Assembly: GCA_946478775.1 (NCBI GenBank)
Contig: CAMLDR010000049.1
Span: 1-24,579, forward strand
DNA from: an uncultured Flavobacteriales bacterium
GTDB lineage: Bacteria > Bacteroidota > Bacteroidia > Flavobacteriales > Crocinitomicaceae
Length of the DNA: 24,579 nt
Direction of reading: 5' to 3'
Shown here: positions 6,661 through 13,414 of the stretch, piece by piece
How positions within the stretch are numbered: the stretch's first letter is position 1
Layout: each line of letters opens with the position of its first letter
Translations under genes and position numbers: made by a program
Notes under the pieces: generated by a model
What the model was told of the DNA's origin: nothing
The model's database searches: none
The model's input: the letters and a program-made list of their open reading frames with translations, nothing else

Positions 6661-8039
6661 AGAGCCCTTAAATTCCCCATTTCATTAGCGAAAAGTTCCA
6701 ACTGGCTTAGTGCAAAGACCATTTTAGTCATTTCATGAAGCGGACGTTTGTCTTGCTTGAAATTAATCTTCCCGCTGATTGCGTAAACAGTGCCTTTTTG
6801 ATGTTTTATCTGGATATCAATGGATTTGGAACTGCTCAGGAAGTCATTAAAGGCTTTAACCGGTCCCATGTTTTCAATAAAAGCAGTTACAAAAGTACTG
6901 CCATAGATTTTGGTAGACTTCTCCAAATGGCCTTTTATAAAGAAGACATCATTTCCGGAATAAGGGGTAACTGCATTGGGATCCACACCAATGAAATAAG
7001 TAGTTGCAGAAAGCTGTTTCAAATGGAAGATCGTATTACCAAAATTCAAAGTCAGGTTCGGCCTGCGTACAGATTCCGGAAATGCTTTCCAAAGATCTTC
7101 TACCTTACAAGCGTGTTTGGACTGAATGATTAAATTCATGACTGGCGTAGGCAAAAATCCAACAATGTTGGGAAGGCTGTCTTTGGGATCTTCCAGGTAT
7201 GTCCCTTTAAAATCCACTGCGTAAGCTTCAATATCTTTGAAATGCGGAAGGCCTTCCGGCAAGAAACTCAATAAAGTATCCGGCAGTGCTTCCGGAATAA
7301 ATCGGGAATAGATGTAAACTCCTTCCGGCTTTAAACCGAATTTCAAAGGACGGTGTACTGTTTTTGGATAGGTAATTTCACCTTCCAGGTTAATGGATTT
7401 ATCCTGGTGCTGAATGGACAGTTCCATGGATGAAAATCCGCTATTTTCCGGAAGTTTGTTCAATTTCAGCGCGATGAACTCATTCTTTTCAGGAGCCGCT
7501 TTTTGAAGTTCTTTAAACGGTCCGTTCAGCACATTTTGCAGAACTTTCTCCAGTTCAGCCCGGTCTTTCTTTCCCTTTGTTTGTTGGATAAACAAACCAC
7601 AGTTTCCTTTTGCTTCTCCGGCCTGGTTGGGTTTGCAGTAAGCAGGAATGTTTTCACTGAAAGCTTTCGTATTCTGTGTTTGAACAGCTATTAGTAAGTA
7701 GCTTTTATCGTTTCGGTCTACATTAAAAAGAACAATGTCTTCCTGGAAGTCAATTTGCAGGGATTTTTTATCTGAATCGTTGTTGAGGTTCTTTTCGATC
7801 AATTCGCGCACCTGTACAATAAATGCGTCGTCTTTTTCCGCAAACAGGGTGTTGTAAACTTCCTTCTTGATAAATGACTCTGCATCCAGTCTGATTATCC
7901 AGTTCGCGTCATTCGGAACCGGAACAAGCGGATTATTTTGGTTTGTAGAGAGCAGATTCAGACAAATAAAAATCAATAAACTGGAGGCTGTAAGTAGCAC
8001 TACAAGGAAGGCAGCATAAAAGCGTTTTTTTATTTGCAT
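6657..8039 (-). CDS. Membrane-anchored protein of unknown function (460 aa)
   Basis: One hydrophobic segment near the N-terminus (about 8-30, after MQIKKRF) is a membrane anchor or uncleaved signal; the remaining 430 residues should face the periplasm. The start of the domain, VPNDANWIIRLDAESFIKKEVY, and later LKNGLKPEG-like and NFGNTIFHLKQL stretches resemble Bacteroidota proteins that describe a 'DUF4836-like' surface, but I cannot assign a family. No catalytic motif is visible. It is divergent from the acyltransferase gene (41 bases between starts) and its own near-match -7 box TACCTTTA (8051-8044) lies four bases before the start codon. The 3' end interlocks with the DUF2141 gene. The gene is certain by length and codon pattern; the function is not known. 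Confidence 0.75.
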   Translation of the reverse strand: MQIKKRFYAAFLVVLLTASSLLIFICLNLLSTNQNNPLVPVPNDANWIIRLDAESFIKKEVYNTLFAEKDDAFIVQVRELIEKNLNNDSDKKSLQIDFQEDIVLFNVDRNDKSYLLIAVQTQNTKAFSENIPAYCKPNQAGEAKGNCGLFIQQTKGKKDRAELEKVLQNVLNGPFKELQKAAPEKNEFIALKLNKLPENSGFSSMELSIQHQDKSINLEGEITYPKTVHRPLKFGLKPEGVYIYSRFIPEALPDTLLSFLPEGLPHFKDIEAYAVDFKGTYLEDPKDSLPNIVGFLPTPVMNLIIQSKHACKVEDLWKAFPESVRRPNLTLNFGNTIFHLKQLSATTYFIGVDPNAVTPYSGNDVFFIKGHLEKSTKIYGSTFVTAFIENMGPVKAFNDFLSSSKSIDIQIKHQKGTVYAISGKINFKQDKRPLHEMTKMVFALSQLELFANEMGNLRAL

Positions 8040-8068
8040 GGCATAAAGGTAATTTTTTATTGAAAGTG

Positions 8069-8076
8069 TAACTTTG
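8069..8076 (+). promoter_or_regulatory. -7 promoter element (TAACTTTG) of the acyltransferase operon
   Basis: A perfect TAnnTTTG match followed by only four bases (TTTC) and ATG 8081. Transcription starting the usual four to six bases after the box would begin at the start codon, giving a leaderless message. Confidence 0.6.
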
Positions 8077-8080
8077 TTTC

Positions 8081-8635
8081 ATGGGAAAATTCTTTTTCTG
8101 GTTACTTAAGCTATTTGGTTGGAAGATAGATGAGCACGTTCCAACGGGAGTAAATAAAGCAGTAGTGGTGATGGGGCCACACACATCCAATTGGGATTTT
8201 GTTATTGGAAAAATTGCATTTGCACACTATAACGTGAATGCCAAGTTCTTGATTAAGAAGGATTTGTTCTTTTTTCCGCTCGGGCCTATTCTCAAAGCAA
8301 TGGGGGGAGTTCCGGTTGACCGGAAGAAAAGCAACAACAACATTACCGAGCAGGCGGTGAAGTATTTGAGTGAAAGTGAAAAATGCTTCATGGTTTTTAC
8401 ACCGGAAGGGACCCGAAGTTATCAGCCCAAATGGAAAAGAGGGTTTTATTACATTGCGCAGCAGGCAAAGGTTCCTATTTATATCGGCTACATCGATTAT
8501 AAAAAGAAAATCGGCGGGTTTCACTCGCTTTTTGAGCCAACGGGTAATGTGGATGCAGATATCAATCACATAAAAACTATTTTATCTCAATTTGAAGGGA
8601 AAGTTCCTGAAAACGGGATTCGCAAGCCGGAATAA
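8081..8635 (+). CDS. Lysophospholipid/1-acylglycerol-3-phosphate acyltransferase family protein (184 aa)
   Basis: A PlsC-type acyltransferase, which moves fatty acyl groups onto a glycerophospholipid or similar acceptor at the inner membrane. The catalytic HX4D motif is HTSNWD (His34, Asp39), and the acceptor-binding block is FTPEGTR (about residues 106-112), preceded by GGVPVDRKK. The short length and single N-terminal amphipathic/hydrophobic stretch (FFFWLLKLFGW) fit the compact PlsC-like form common in Bacteroidota, which is usually not the main PlsC. It is the first gene of a tight run: the HipA-family kinase ATG follows two bases after its stop. The true acceptor is unknown. Confidence 0.85.
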   Translation: MGKFFFWLLKLFGWKIDEHVPTGVNKAVVVMGPHTSNWDFVIGKIAFAHYNVNAKFLIKKDLFFFPLGPILKAMGGVPVDRKKSNNNITEQAVKYLSESEKCFMVFTPEGTRSYQPKWKRGFYYIAQQAKVPIYIGYIDYKKKIGGFHSLFEPTGNVDADINHIKTILSQFEGKVPENGIRKPE

Positions 8636-8637
8636 GT

Positions 8638-9426
8638 ATGTCAGAATTTTTAAGAACAGTCAACGTCACAAGATATATTTCTCCTTTACGTGAGGGTGGA
8701 TCGCTTCCGGCTTTGGTAGATGCAGATGACGATTTTAAATACGTGCTGAAATTCAGAGGAGCCGGACACGGTGTCAAAGCATTGATCTCGGAATTCCTGG
8801 GCGGCGAAATTGCACGAATGCTTGGGTTTAAAGTTCCGGAACTGGTTTTTGTGAACCTGGATGAAGATTTCGGGCGGTCGGAAGCGGATGAGGAAATACA
8901 GGACCTGCTGCGTGCCAGTCACGGGTTGAACCTGGGATTGCATTTTCTTTCGGGAGCCATTACTTTTGATCCGGTAGTAACGAAAGCAGACGAAGAAACG
9001 GCCTCTCGCATTGTTTGGCTGGATGCGTTCATTACGAACATTGACCGCACTTTCCGGAATACGAATATGCTGATCTGGAAAAAAGAATTGTGGCTGATCG
9101 ATCACGGTGCGTCGTTTTATTTTCATCATACCTGGGAGAATTGGGAGAAAACGGCTCAAAGTACCTTTCAATACGTAAAAGATCATGTGCTGCTTCCGCA
9201 GGCGGCTAAAATGGATGAAGCTGACGCATTTGCAAATTCCAGGCTGAGCGAAGAAAAATTGCATGCCCTGGTAGACGCACTTCCTGAATCCTGGCTCAAT
9301 TGGGAAGATTTGGAATCCACTCCGGATGAAATCAGACAGGTGTATAAGCAGTTTTTAAGCATCCGGCTGAAACATTCGATGAATTTTGTAAACGAAGCTA
9401 AAAACGCCCGCAATGTTCTTATATGA
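8638..9426 (+). CDS. HipA-family kinase, short HipA_2-like form (262 aa)
   Basis: The protein keeps the protein-kinase-like active-site set of HipA relatives: YVLKF with Lys38 for ATP, a catalytic loop FITNIDRTFRNTNMLI (Asp136, Asn141/Asn143), and LIDHG (Asp155) as the metal-binding DFG equivalent. The layout also recalls PI3/4-kinases. It lacks the N-terminal HipA subdomain and the usual 400-residue size, and no HipB-type helix-turn-helix gene lies beside it, so a classical HipAB toxin-antitoxin module is not present. Its 3' end overlaps the DUF3037 gene by 14 bases, which implies translational coupling. I recall this pair as recurring in other genomes. Substrate unknown; a kinase acting on a protein, tRNA-synthetase or small molecule are all open. 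Confidence 0.85.
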   Translation: MSEFLRTVNVTRYISPLREGGSLPALVDADDDFKYVLKFRGAGHGVKALISEFLGGEIARMLGFKVPELVFVNLDEDFGRSEADEEIQDLLRASHGLNLGLHFLSGAITFDPVVTKADEETASRIVWLDAFITNIDRTFRNTNMLIWKKELWLIDHGASFYFHHTWENWEKTAQSTFQYVKDHVLLPQAAKMDEADAFANSRLSEEKLHALVDALPESWLNWEDLESTPDEIRQVYKQFLSIRLKHSMNFVNEAKNARNVLI

Positions 9427-9787
9427 ATATGCAGTCATTCGCCTGGTCCCGCAGGTTGAACGCGAAGAATTCATCAACGTGGGAATCATCTTGTTTTCAA
9501 AGAATCAAAAATTCATCCGAACGAAGATTGCCCTTTCCGAAGAGCGTTTGAATTGGTTTAAATGCGAATTGGACCTGGACCAGGTAAAAGCAAACCTGAA
9601 TGCCTTTGAATTAATTGCTGAAGGATCAAAACAAGGCGGACCGATTGCCTGTGAGGAATTACCGGAACGTTTTCGCTGGCTCACGGCGGTAAGGAGCTCG
9701 ATTATTCAAACTTCGCGTCCGCATCCCGGAAAGACAGCTGATTTGGAAAAAGAGGTGGAGCGGTTGTTTTTGGAATATGTTTCCTGA
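9413..9787 (+). CDS. DUF3037 domain protein, partner of the HipA-like kinase (124 aa)
   Basis: A small cytosolic protein that opens with YEYAVIRLVPQVEREEFINV followed by GIILFSKNQKF, the characteristic start of DUF3037. The rest is helical with a conserved-looking FRWLTAVRSSIIQTSRPHPG segment near residues 85-105. No catalytic motif is evident. Its ATG lies inside the 3' end of the kinase gene (14-base overlap), so the two proteins are probably made in fixed ratio and may interact; an adaptor, inhibitor or substrate role is inference only. rlmF starts 14 bases after its stop. Confidence 0.85.
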   Translation: MFLYEYAVIRLVPQVEREEFINVGIILFSKNQKFIRTKIALSEERLNWFKCELDLDQVKANLNAFELIAEGSKQGGPIACEELPERFRWLTAVRSSIIQTSRPHPGKTADLEKEVERLFLEYVS

Positions 9788-9801
9788 AGTAAAAAGTTAA
9801 A

Positions 9802-10791
9802 ATGGAGAAATCTAAAATTGATAAGTTGCAGGCTGAGAAGAGGAGGAGTGTGGAAAGATTGCACGTTCGAAACAAAAACCGGGAACGTTATGATCTAACT
9901 GCTTTAATCCATTCTAATCCTGAGTTGAAAAGTCATGTGAAACCAAATAAATTTGGTGATGACTCCATTGATTTTTCAAGTCCGGCTGCAGTCAAACTTC
10001 TAAACAAGGCTTTACTGAATCATTATTACGGAATAGCGAATTGGGATTTCCCGGATGAGAATTTATGTCCACCAATACCCGGGCGAGCGGATTACCTTCA
10101 TTATATAGCTGATTTATTGGCAGAAAACAATTTTGGTGTCATTCCAATGGGAGAAACCATCATCTGTTTGGATATTGGAGTTGGCGCAAGTTGTATTTAT
10201 CCAATTATTGGAGTGACAGAATTTGCCTGGAAATTTATCGGGAGCGATATTGATCCGAAATCAATTGCGTCAGCGCAGGATATTGTTGATGCGAATAGAA
10301 CACTAAAAAACAAGATTACTTTTAGGCTGCAAAAAAATCCAAGGGCTATTTTTAAGGGAATCATTGGAGATTCAGAAAAAATTGATTTAACGATTTGTAA
10401 TCCTCCGTTTCATACTTCGCTGGAAGATGCTCAAGAAGGAACCCGTAGAAAAATCAAAAATCTATCAGGAAAAACAGAAAAAACGCCTGAACTCAATTTC
10501 GCAGGGAATGGAAATGAATTAGTCTTTAATGGTGGCGAATTTCAGTTTATTCAAAATATGATTTCGGATAGCAAAATGGTTTCAAAAAACTGTTTTTGGT
10601 TTTCAACTTTGGTATCCAAACAATCGAATCTGAAAGGAATTTACAGATCATTGGAAAAAAATGGTGCAATTCAGGTCAAAACAATTCCAATGGGAACCGG
10701 GAATAAATCCAGCCGGATTGTAGCCTGGACTTTCCTTTCTAAACCAGAACAAAAAGAGTGGCGTGAAACGAGATGGAAAAAACAAAAGTAA
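9802..10791 (+). CDS. rlmF: 23S rRNA (adenine-1618 N6)-methyltransferase RlmF (329 aa)
   Basis: This enzyme methylates N6 of one adenine in 23S rRNA (A1618 in E. coli numbering) using SAM. Visible family blocks are the N-terminal 'LHVRNKNRERYDL' and the YYGIANWDFPDENLCPPIPG block followed by RADYLHYIADLL, the SAM-binding LDIGVGASCIYPI, GSDIDPKSI after the second strand, and the catalytic NPPF motif in CNPPFHTS. Length (329) is close to the E. coli protein (308). It is 14 bases downstream of the DUF3037 gene, so it is likely in the same transcript, though it is a housekeeping function with no obvious link to the kinase. It is convergent with the DUF5522 gene. Confidence 0.93.
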   Translation: MEKSKIDKLQAEKRRSVERLHVRNKNRERYDLTALIHSNPELKSHVKPNKFGDDSIDFSSPAAVKLLNKALLNHYYGIANWDFPDENLCPPIPGRADYLHYIADLLAENNFGVIPMGETIICLDIGVGASCIYPIIGVTEFAWKFIGSDIDPKSIASAQDIVDANRTLKNKITFRLQKNPRAIFKGIIGDSEKIDLTICNPPFHTSLEDAQEGTRRKIKNLSGKTEKTPELNFAGNGNELVFNGGEFQFIQNMISDSKMVSKNCFWFSTLVSKQSNLKGIYRSLEKNGAIQVKTIPMGTGNKSSRIVAWTFLSKPEQKEWRETRWKKQK

Positions 10792-10809
10792 CGCCAGTTG
10801 CTCTTTTTA

Positions 10810-10826
10810 GATTCTTTCAAAGAATT
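10810..10826. terminator. Weak terminator-like hairpin between convergent genes
   Basis: ATTCTTT (10811-10817) and AAAGAAT (10819-10825) are complementary, closed by a G-T pair outside. The loop would be three bases after opening the inner pair. A/T-only stem and a modest T-rich tail (CGTTTATT) on the rlmF side make this a weak candidate. Confidence 0.3.
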
Positions 10827-10842
10827 CGTTTATTCAGAGGAA

Positions 10843-11028
10843 CTACTTTTTAAAAGAATCCGTTCGCTTATCATACCCATACGGACAATGCCTGCAGCCG
10901 CTTTTGCAGCAATGTCCACGCTTTAAATGGTACTTTTCTGTAAAAACAATATAACCTTCGGGCGTATAATAAAAGTCTTCCGGATCTAAACCCTTATTTT
11001 TGGGAAGTGGACGAAAATCATCATTCAT
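10843..11028 (-). CDS. DUF5522 small cysteine-rich protein (61 aa)
   Basis: A very small cytosolic protein with the DUF5522 pattern: EDFYYTPEGYIVFTEKYHLKRG followed by HCCKSGCRHCPYGYDKR. Four cysteines in CC-x3-C-x2-C with a nearby histidine could bind zinc or an iron-sulfur cluster; this is inference. The family function is unknown. It is divergent from the ACC-deaminase-like gene (20 bases between start codons). A perfect -7 box TAATTTTG (11040-11033) lies four bases before its ATG. Confidence 0.8.
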   Translation of the reverse strand: MNDDFRPLPKNKGLDPEDFYYTPEGYIVFTEKYHLKRGHCCKSGCRHCPYGYDKRTDSFKK

Positions 11029-11032
11029 AACA

Positions 11033-11040
11033 CAAAATTA
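11033..11040 (-). promoter_or_regulatory. -7 promoter element (TAATTTTG) of the DUF5522 gene
   Basis: A perfect TAnnTTTG match on the minus strand with four bases between the box and ATG 11028, the same geometry as at 8069-8083, again predicting a leaderless transcript. Confidence 0.55.
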
Positions 11041-11048
11041 CGCATTTC

Positions 11049-11951
11049 ATGGAGCTATTCGATACATCCAAATCCATTTTACAGGAAATCAAACTGAACA
11101 GGGAAAGGTTCCCGAATGTGCGTCTGCTTGTAAAACGCGATGATCTGATCCATCCGGAGGTGTCCGGGAACAAGTGGCGGAAGCTGAAGTACACGATCGA
11201 ATTGGTCAATCATCAGAAGAAAGAAGGAATCTTGACTTTCGGCGGTGCTTATTCGAATCATTTACTGGCTGTTGCTGCTACCTGTAAATTGGGAGGATTG
11301 AGATCAATTGGGGTAGTCAGAGGCGACGAACTGACTGCAGACAGCAATGAGAACCTGAAACGCTGTTCCGAATTGGGCATGGAGTTAATCTTCGTTTCCC
11401 GTACCAGCTATGATGAACGCGAAGAAAAAAGCTGCCAGGAAGGCTGGAAAGAGGCACATCCTACTTACTTATTGGTACCTGAGGGCGGAGCAAATTATTA
11501 CGGGATGGTAGGCTGTCAGGAAATTGTAAAAGAACTTCCTGATCACATTGATCATTTATTTGTGGCTCAGGGAACAACTACAACAAGCTGCGGTTTACTT
11601 CTTGGTTCAGATGAAAAAAACACTTTTCATGTGGTTCCGGTCCTCAAAGGATTTGATTCCATTGCGGAAATGAGGAAACTGCTTTTTCCTTTCCTGCTTG
11701 ATGAAGAAACCATCAATGAATACCTGGAAAGGGTAGAAGTGCACCCGGAAGCTCATTTCGGAGGATACGGAAAATGGAACGGGGAACTCATGGATTTCAT
11801 AGCAAAATGTAAAACCGAATATGACCTTCCATTAGACAAAATCTACACAGGGAAAGCATTTTATGCGCTGATGGGATGGCTGAAACAACAAAATTTTCAA
11901 ACGCCGCAAACCATTGTTTTTATTCATACCGGCGGTTTGCAAAACGGGTGA
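11049..11951 (+). CDS. 1-aminocyclopropane-1-carboxylate deaminase / D-cysteine desulfhydrase family protein (300 aa)
   Basis: A fold-type II PLP enzyme of the ACC deaminase/D-cysteine desulfhydrase family, about the normal length. The PLP lysine is Lys42 in the SGNKWRKL motif, preceded by VKRDDLIHPEV. FGGAYSNHLLAVAA is the substrate-loop block, and VPEGGANYYG and AQGTTTTSCGLLLG form the phosphate-binding part. This form is common in Bacteroidota, where activity toward ACC is unproven and D-cysteine is the more likely type of substrate. The TGA stop lies in the left arm of the inverted repeat at 11948-12025. I see no good promoter between it and the divergent DUF5522 gene. Confidence 0.85.
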   Translation: MELFDTSKSILQEIKLNRERFPNVRLLVKRDDLIHPEVSGNKWRKLKYTIELVNHQKKEGILTFGGAYSNHLLAVAATCKLGGLRSIGVVRGDELTADSNENLKRCSELGMELIFVSRTSYDEREEKSCQEGWKEAHPTYLLVPEGGANYYGMVGCQEIVKELPDHIDHLFVAQGTTTTSCGLLLGSDEKNTFHVVPVLKGFDSIAEMRKLLFPFLLDEETINEYLERVEVHPEAHFGGYGKWNGELMDFIAKCKTEYDLPLDKIYTGKAFYALMGWLKQQNFQTPQTIVFIHTGGLQNG

Positions 11952-12025
11952 CTTCGACTCTGCTCAGTCACCTGAAAAAATTGGTTGCAGTTAAGGTTAA
12001 GGTGACTGAGCGGAGTAGAAGTCAC
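11948..12025. repeat. 26-26-26 inverted repeat, copy 1, between convergent genes
   Basis: Left arm 11948-11973 and right arm 12000-12025 are complementary at 24 of 26 positions, around a 26-base loop. The arms contain CTTCGACT and GACTGAGC, a core seen in dispersed intergenic repeats of Bacteroidota. The left arm supplies the TGA of the ACC-deaminase-like gene and the right arm supplies the TGA of the oxidoreductase gene. It can serve as a two-way terminator or mRNA 3' stabiliser. Copy 2 is at 19949-20026. Confidence 0.85.
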
Positions 12026-12603
12026 TTCATCTTTTTTCCCCAATATTCCACTTTCTCCAGCCACTTCTCCCGCATTTCCTGTTTGGAACCCTTGACAATC
12101 CCGATATAGCTCACTTTAACCGGGCTGATCCCGCAAAACTGCAGGGTGGAACGCTTCAGTTGATTCACACTAGGCCTTCTGAACCAAAGGCGGTAAAACC
12201 ATCCGGGTTGATCCAAGGTTGTGATAATGTGTGCTGTTTTGCCTTTTAACAGTTTGTCCCAAAGCGATGAGTTTTCCCGGTATTGAAAAGCAAATCCCGG
12301 GAGGAACAAGCGGTCAATAAATCCTTTGGTGATTGCAGGAAGTCCGCCCCACCAAACCGGATGAATCCAAACCAAATGGTCTGCCCACCGGATTTTCTCC
12401 CATGCTTCCAGCAGGTCCGGCTCCAACTCCGTTCGTTTTTGATAACCAAACTGCAGATTCGGATTGAAATCCAGTTCGGAGATTACGATTTCTTTTACTT
12501 CAGCGCCTGAACCGGAAGCCCCTTTTTTATAGGCTGCCGCGATTCCGAAATTGAAGGATTGGTTATTGGGATGTCCGTTGATGATTAGAATTTTCCTGCT
12601 CAT
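12022..12603 (-). CDS. NAD(P)H-dependent flavodoxin-fold oxidoreductase (193 aa)
   Basis: A flavodoxin_2-type (KefF/MdaB/NQO-like) FMN or FAD enzyme that reduces quinones or similar acceptors with NAD(P)H. KILIINGHPNNQSFN is the phosphate-binding strand-loop, and HPVWWGGLPAITKGFIDR is the second flavin contact, a family hallmark; GFAFQY and KTAHIITTLDQPGWFY follow in the normal order. It lies downstream of the Crp/Fnr regulator on the same strand (55 bases) and has its own -7 box TAGCTTTG. The regulator may control it; that is inference from position. Its stop codon lies in the inverted repeat. Confidence 0.87.
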   Translation of the reverse strand: MSRKILIINGHPNNQSFNFGIAAAYKKGASGSGAEVKEIVISELDFNPNLQFGYQKRTELEPDLLEAWEKIRWADHLVWIHPVWWGGLPAITKGFIDRLFLPGFAFQYRENSSLWDKLLKGKTAHIITTLDQPGWFYRLWFRRPSVNQLKRSTLQFCGISPVKVSYIGIVKGSKQEMREKWLEKVEYWGKKMK

Positions 12604-12618
12604 GTTTTTAGTTTAGAG

Positions 12619-12626
12619 CAAAGCTA
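12619..12626 (-). promoter_or_regulatory. -7 promoter element (TAGCTTTG) of the oxidoreductase gene
   Basis: A perfect TAnnTTTG match on the minus strand, 15 bases before ATG 12603, giving a leader of about ten bases. It shows that the oxidoreductase gene can be transcribed apart from the regulator. Confidence 0.5.
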
Positions 12627-12658
12627 GTTTCAGGCGTTTCCTAAAAAAAGGACATTTG

Positions 12659-13228
12659 TCACAAAATGATTGCCTTACGGATTCGTGTTAAATGGCGTTG
12701 GGTAATTCCTAAGTAGGAGGAAAGGTGCTGCAAAGAAATTTTCTGAATGTATTCGGGCTGTTCTTTGATGAGGTTTTCATAGCGTTCGGGTGCAGAATCG
12801 CGCTGCAATTGGAAAACACGTCCTTCCAGTTCCAGGTATTGCTGTTCTGCCATAATCTTCAGGAAATGGATCCAAGCCGGACTTTTCGTCAACAGATAAT
12901 CAATTTGGTCTTTCGGAATAACTAATAGTTCGGTATCAGCAAGCGCCTGGATGTATTCCACGCTTCCGTTCCCGGTAATAAAAGCAGAGTAAGCAGCCAT
13001 CATATCGCCTGGAAAGCGAAAGCAATAAGTCATCTCTTTGCCATTCGGAGTAAGGTAGAATGAACGGAAGACACCGCTTTCGATGAATGCGACCTCCGAA
13101 CATTTTTGACCTTCCCGAACAAAGTACGCTCCTTTTTTCAGGGTTCGTTTCGAAAACAGAAGAATAGCCTCATCCATTTCGGCTTCCGTGAAGAGGTTGA
13201 ATTGGGCTAAAAAGGATTTCAATTGCAT
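12659..13228 (-). CDS. Crp/Fnr family transcriptional regulator (189 aa)
   Basis: The N-terminal two thirds is a cyclic-nucleotide-binding-type beta barrel (GAYFVREGQKCSEVAFIESG; then FRFPGDMMAAYSAFITG) without the cysteines expected of an Fnr iron-sulfur sensor. After the long dimer helix comes a short helix-turn-helix near the C-terminus (KISLQHLSSYLGITQRHLTR, about residues 163-182). The product ends just after the recognition helix, as is usual for the short Bacteroidota Crp-like group. The ligand is unknown. A near-match -7 box TAACTTCG ends four bases before ATG 13228. The downstream oxidoreductase gene is a natural target candidate. Confidence 0.88.
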   Translation of the reverse strand: MQLKSFLAQFNLFTEAEMDEAILLFSKRTLKKGAYFVREGQKCSEVAFIESGVFRSFYLTPNGKEMTYCFRFPGDMMAAYSAFITGNGSVEYIQALADTELLVIPKDQIDYLLTKSPAWIHFLKIMAEQQYLELEGRVFQLQRDSAPERYENLIKEQPEYIQKISLQHLSSYLGITQRHLTRIRKAIIL

Positions 13229-13232
13229 GAAA

Positions 13233-13240
13233 CGAAGTTA
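13233..13240 (-). promoter_or_regulatory. -7 promoter element (TAACTTCG) of the Crp/Fnr-type regulator gene
   Basis: This differs from TAnnTTTG at one position. The box plus TTTC and ATG is almost identical to the acyltransferase promoter at 8069-8083. It predicts a leaderless message. Confidence 0.45.
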
Positions 13241-13361
13241 CAGATTTCGATTCATTATTGTTTGATTAAGATCCAAGGAAACTCTCTATGGGTATTCATC
13301 TTCGTTGCTTTCATCTAACGTATTAATCCGAAGGATTTTTCAATTCAAGTGAATCTTAAAT

Positions 13362-13395
13362 AAAAAAAGGGCTAAACATCTCTGAATAACCCTTT
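13362..13395 (-). terminator. Intrinsic terminator of the delta-60 repeat protein gene
   Basis: On the minus strand AAAGGG and CCCTTT pair (six bases, with two more pairs after one mismatch) around a loop of about 14 bases, followed directly by a run of seven T. It lies 19 bases after the stop codon at 13415. Confidence 0.7.
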
Positions 13396-13414
13396 CAATT
13401 CATTTCAACATTCT

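Noticed and set aside
8111..8569. 152-residue minus-strand frame opposite the acyltransferase
   Set aside because: The plus strand encodes the HX4D and EGTR motifs in order; the minus frame has no recognisable motif or promoter.
12655..12665. TTTGT-C-ACAAA palindrome as a Crp-type operator
   Set aside because: The match is only five bases per arm, overlaps the stop of the regulator gene and lacks the known TGTGA/TCACA spacing.
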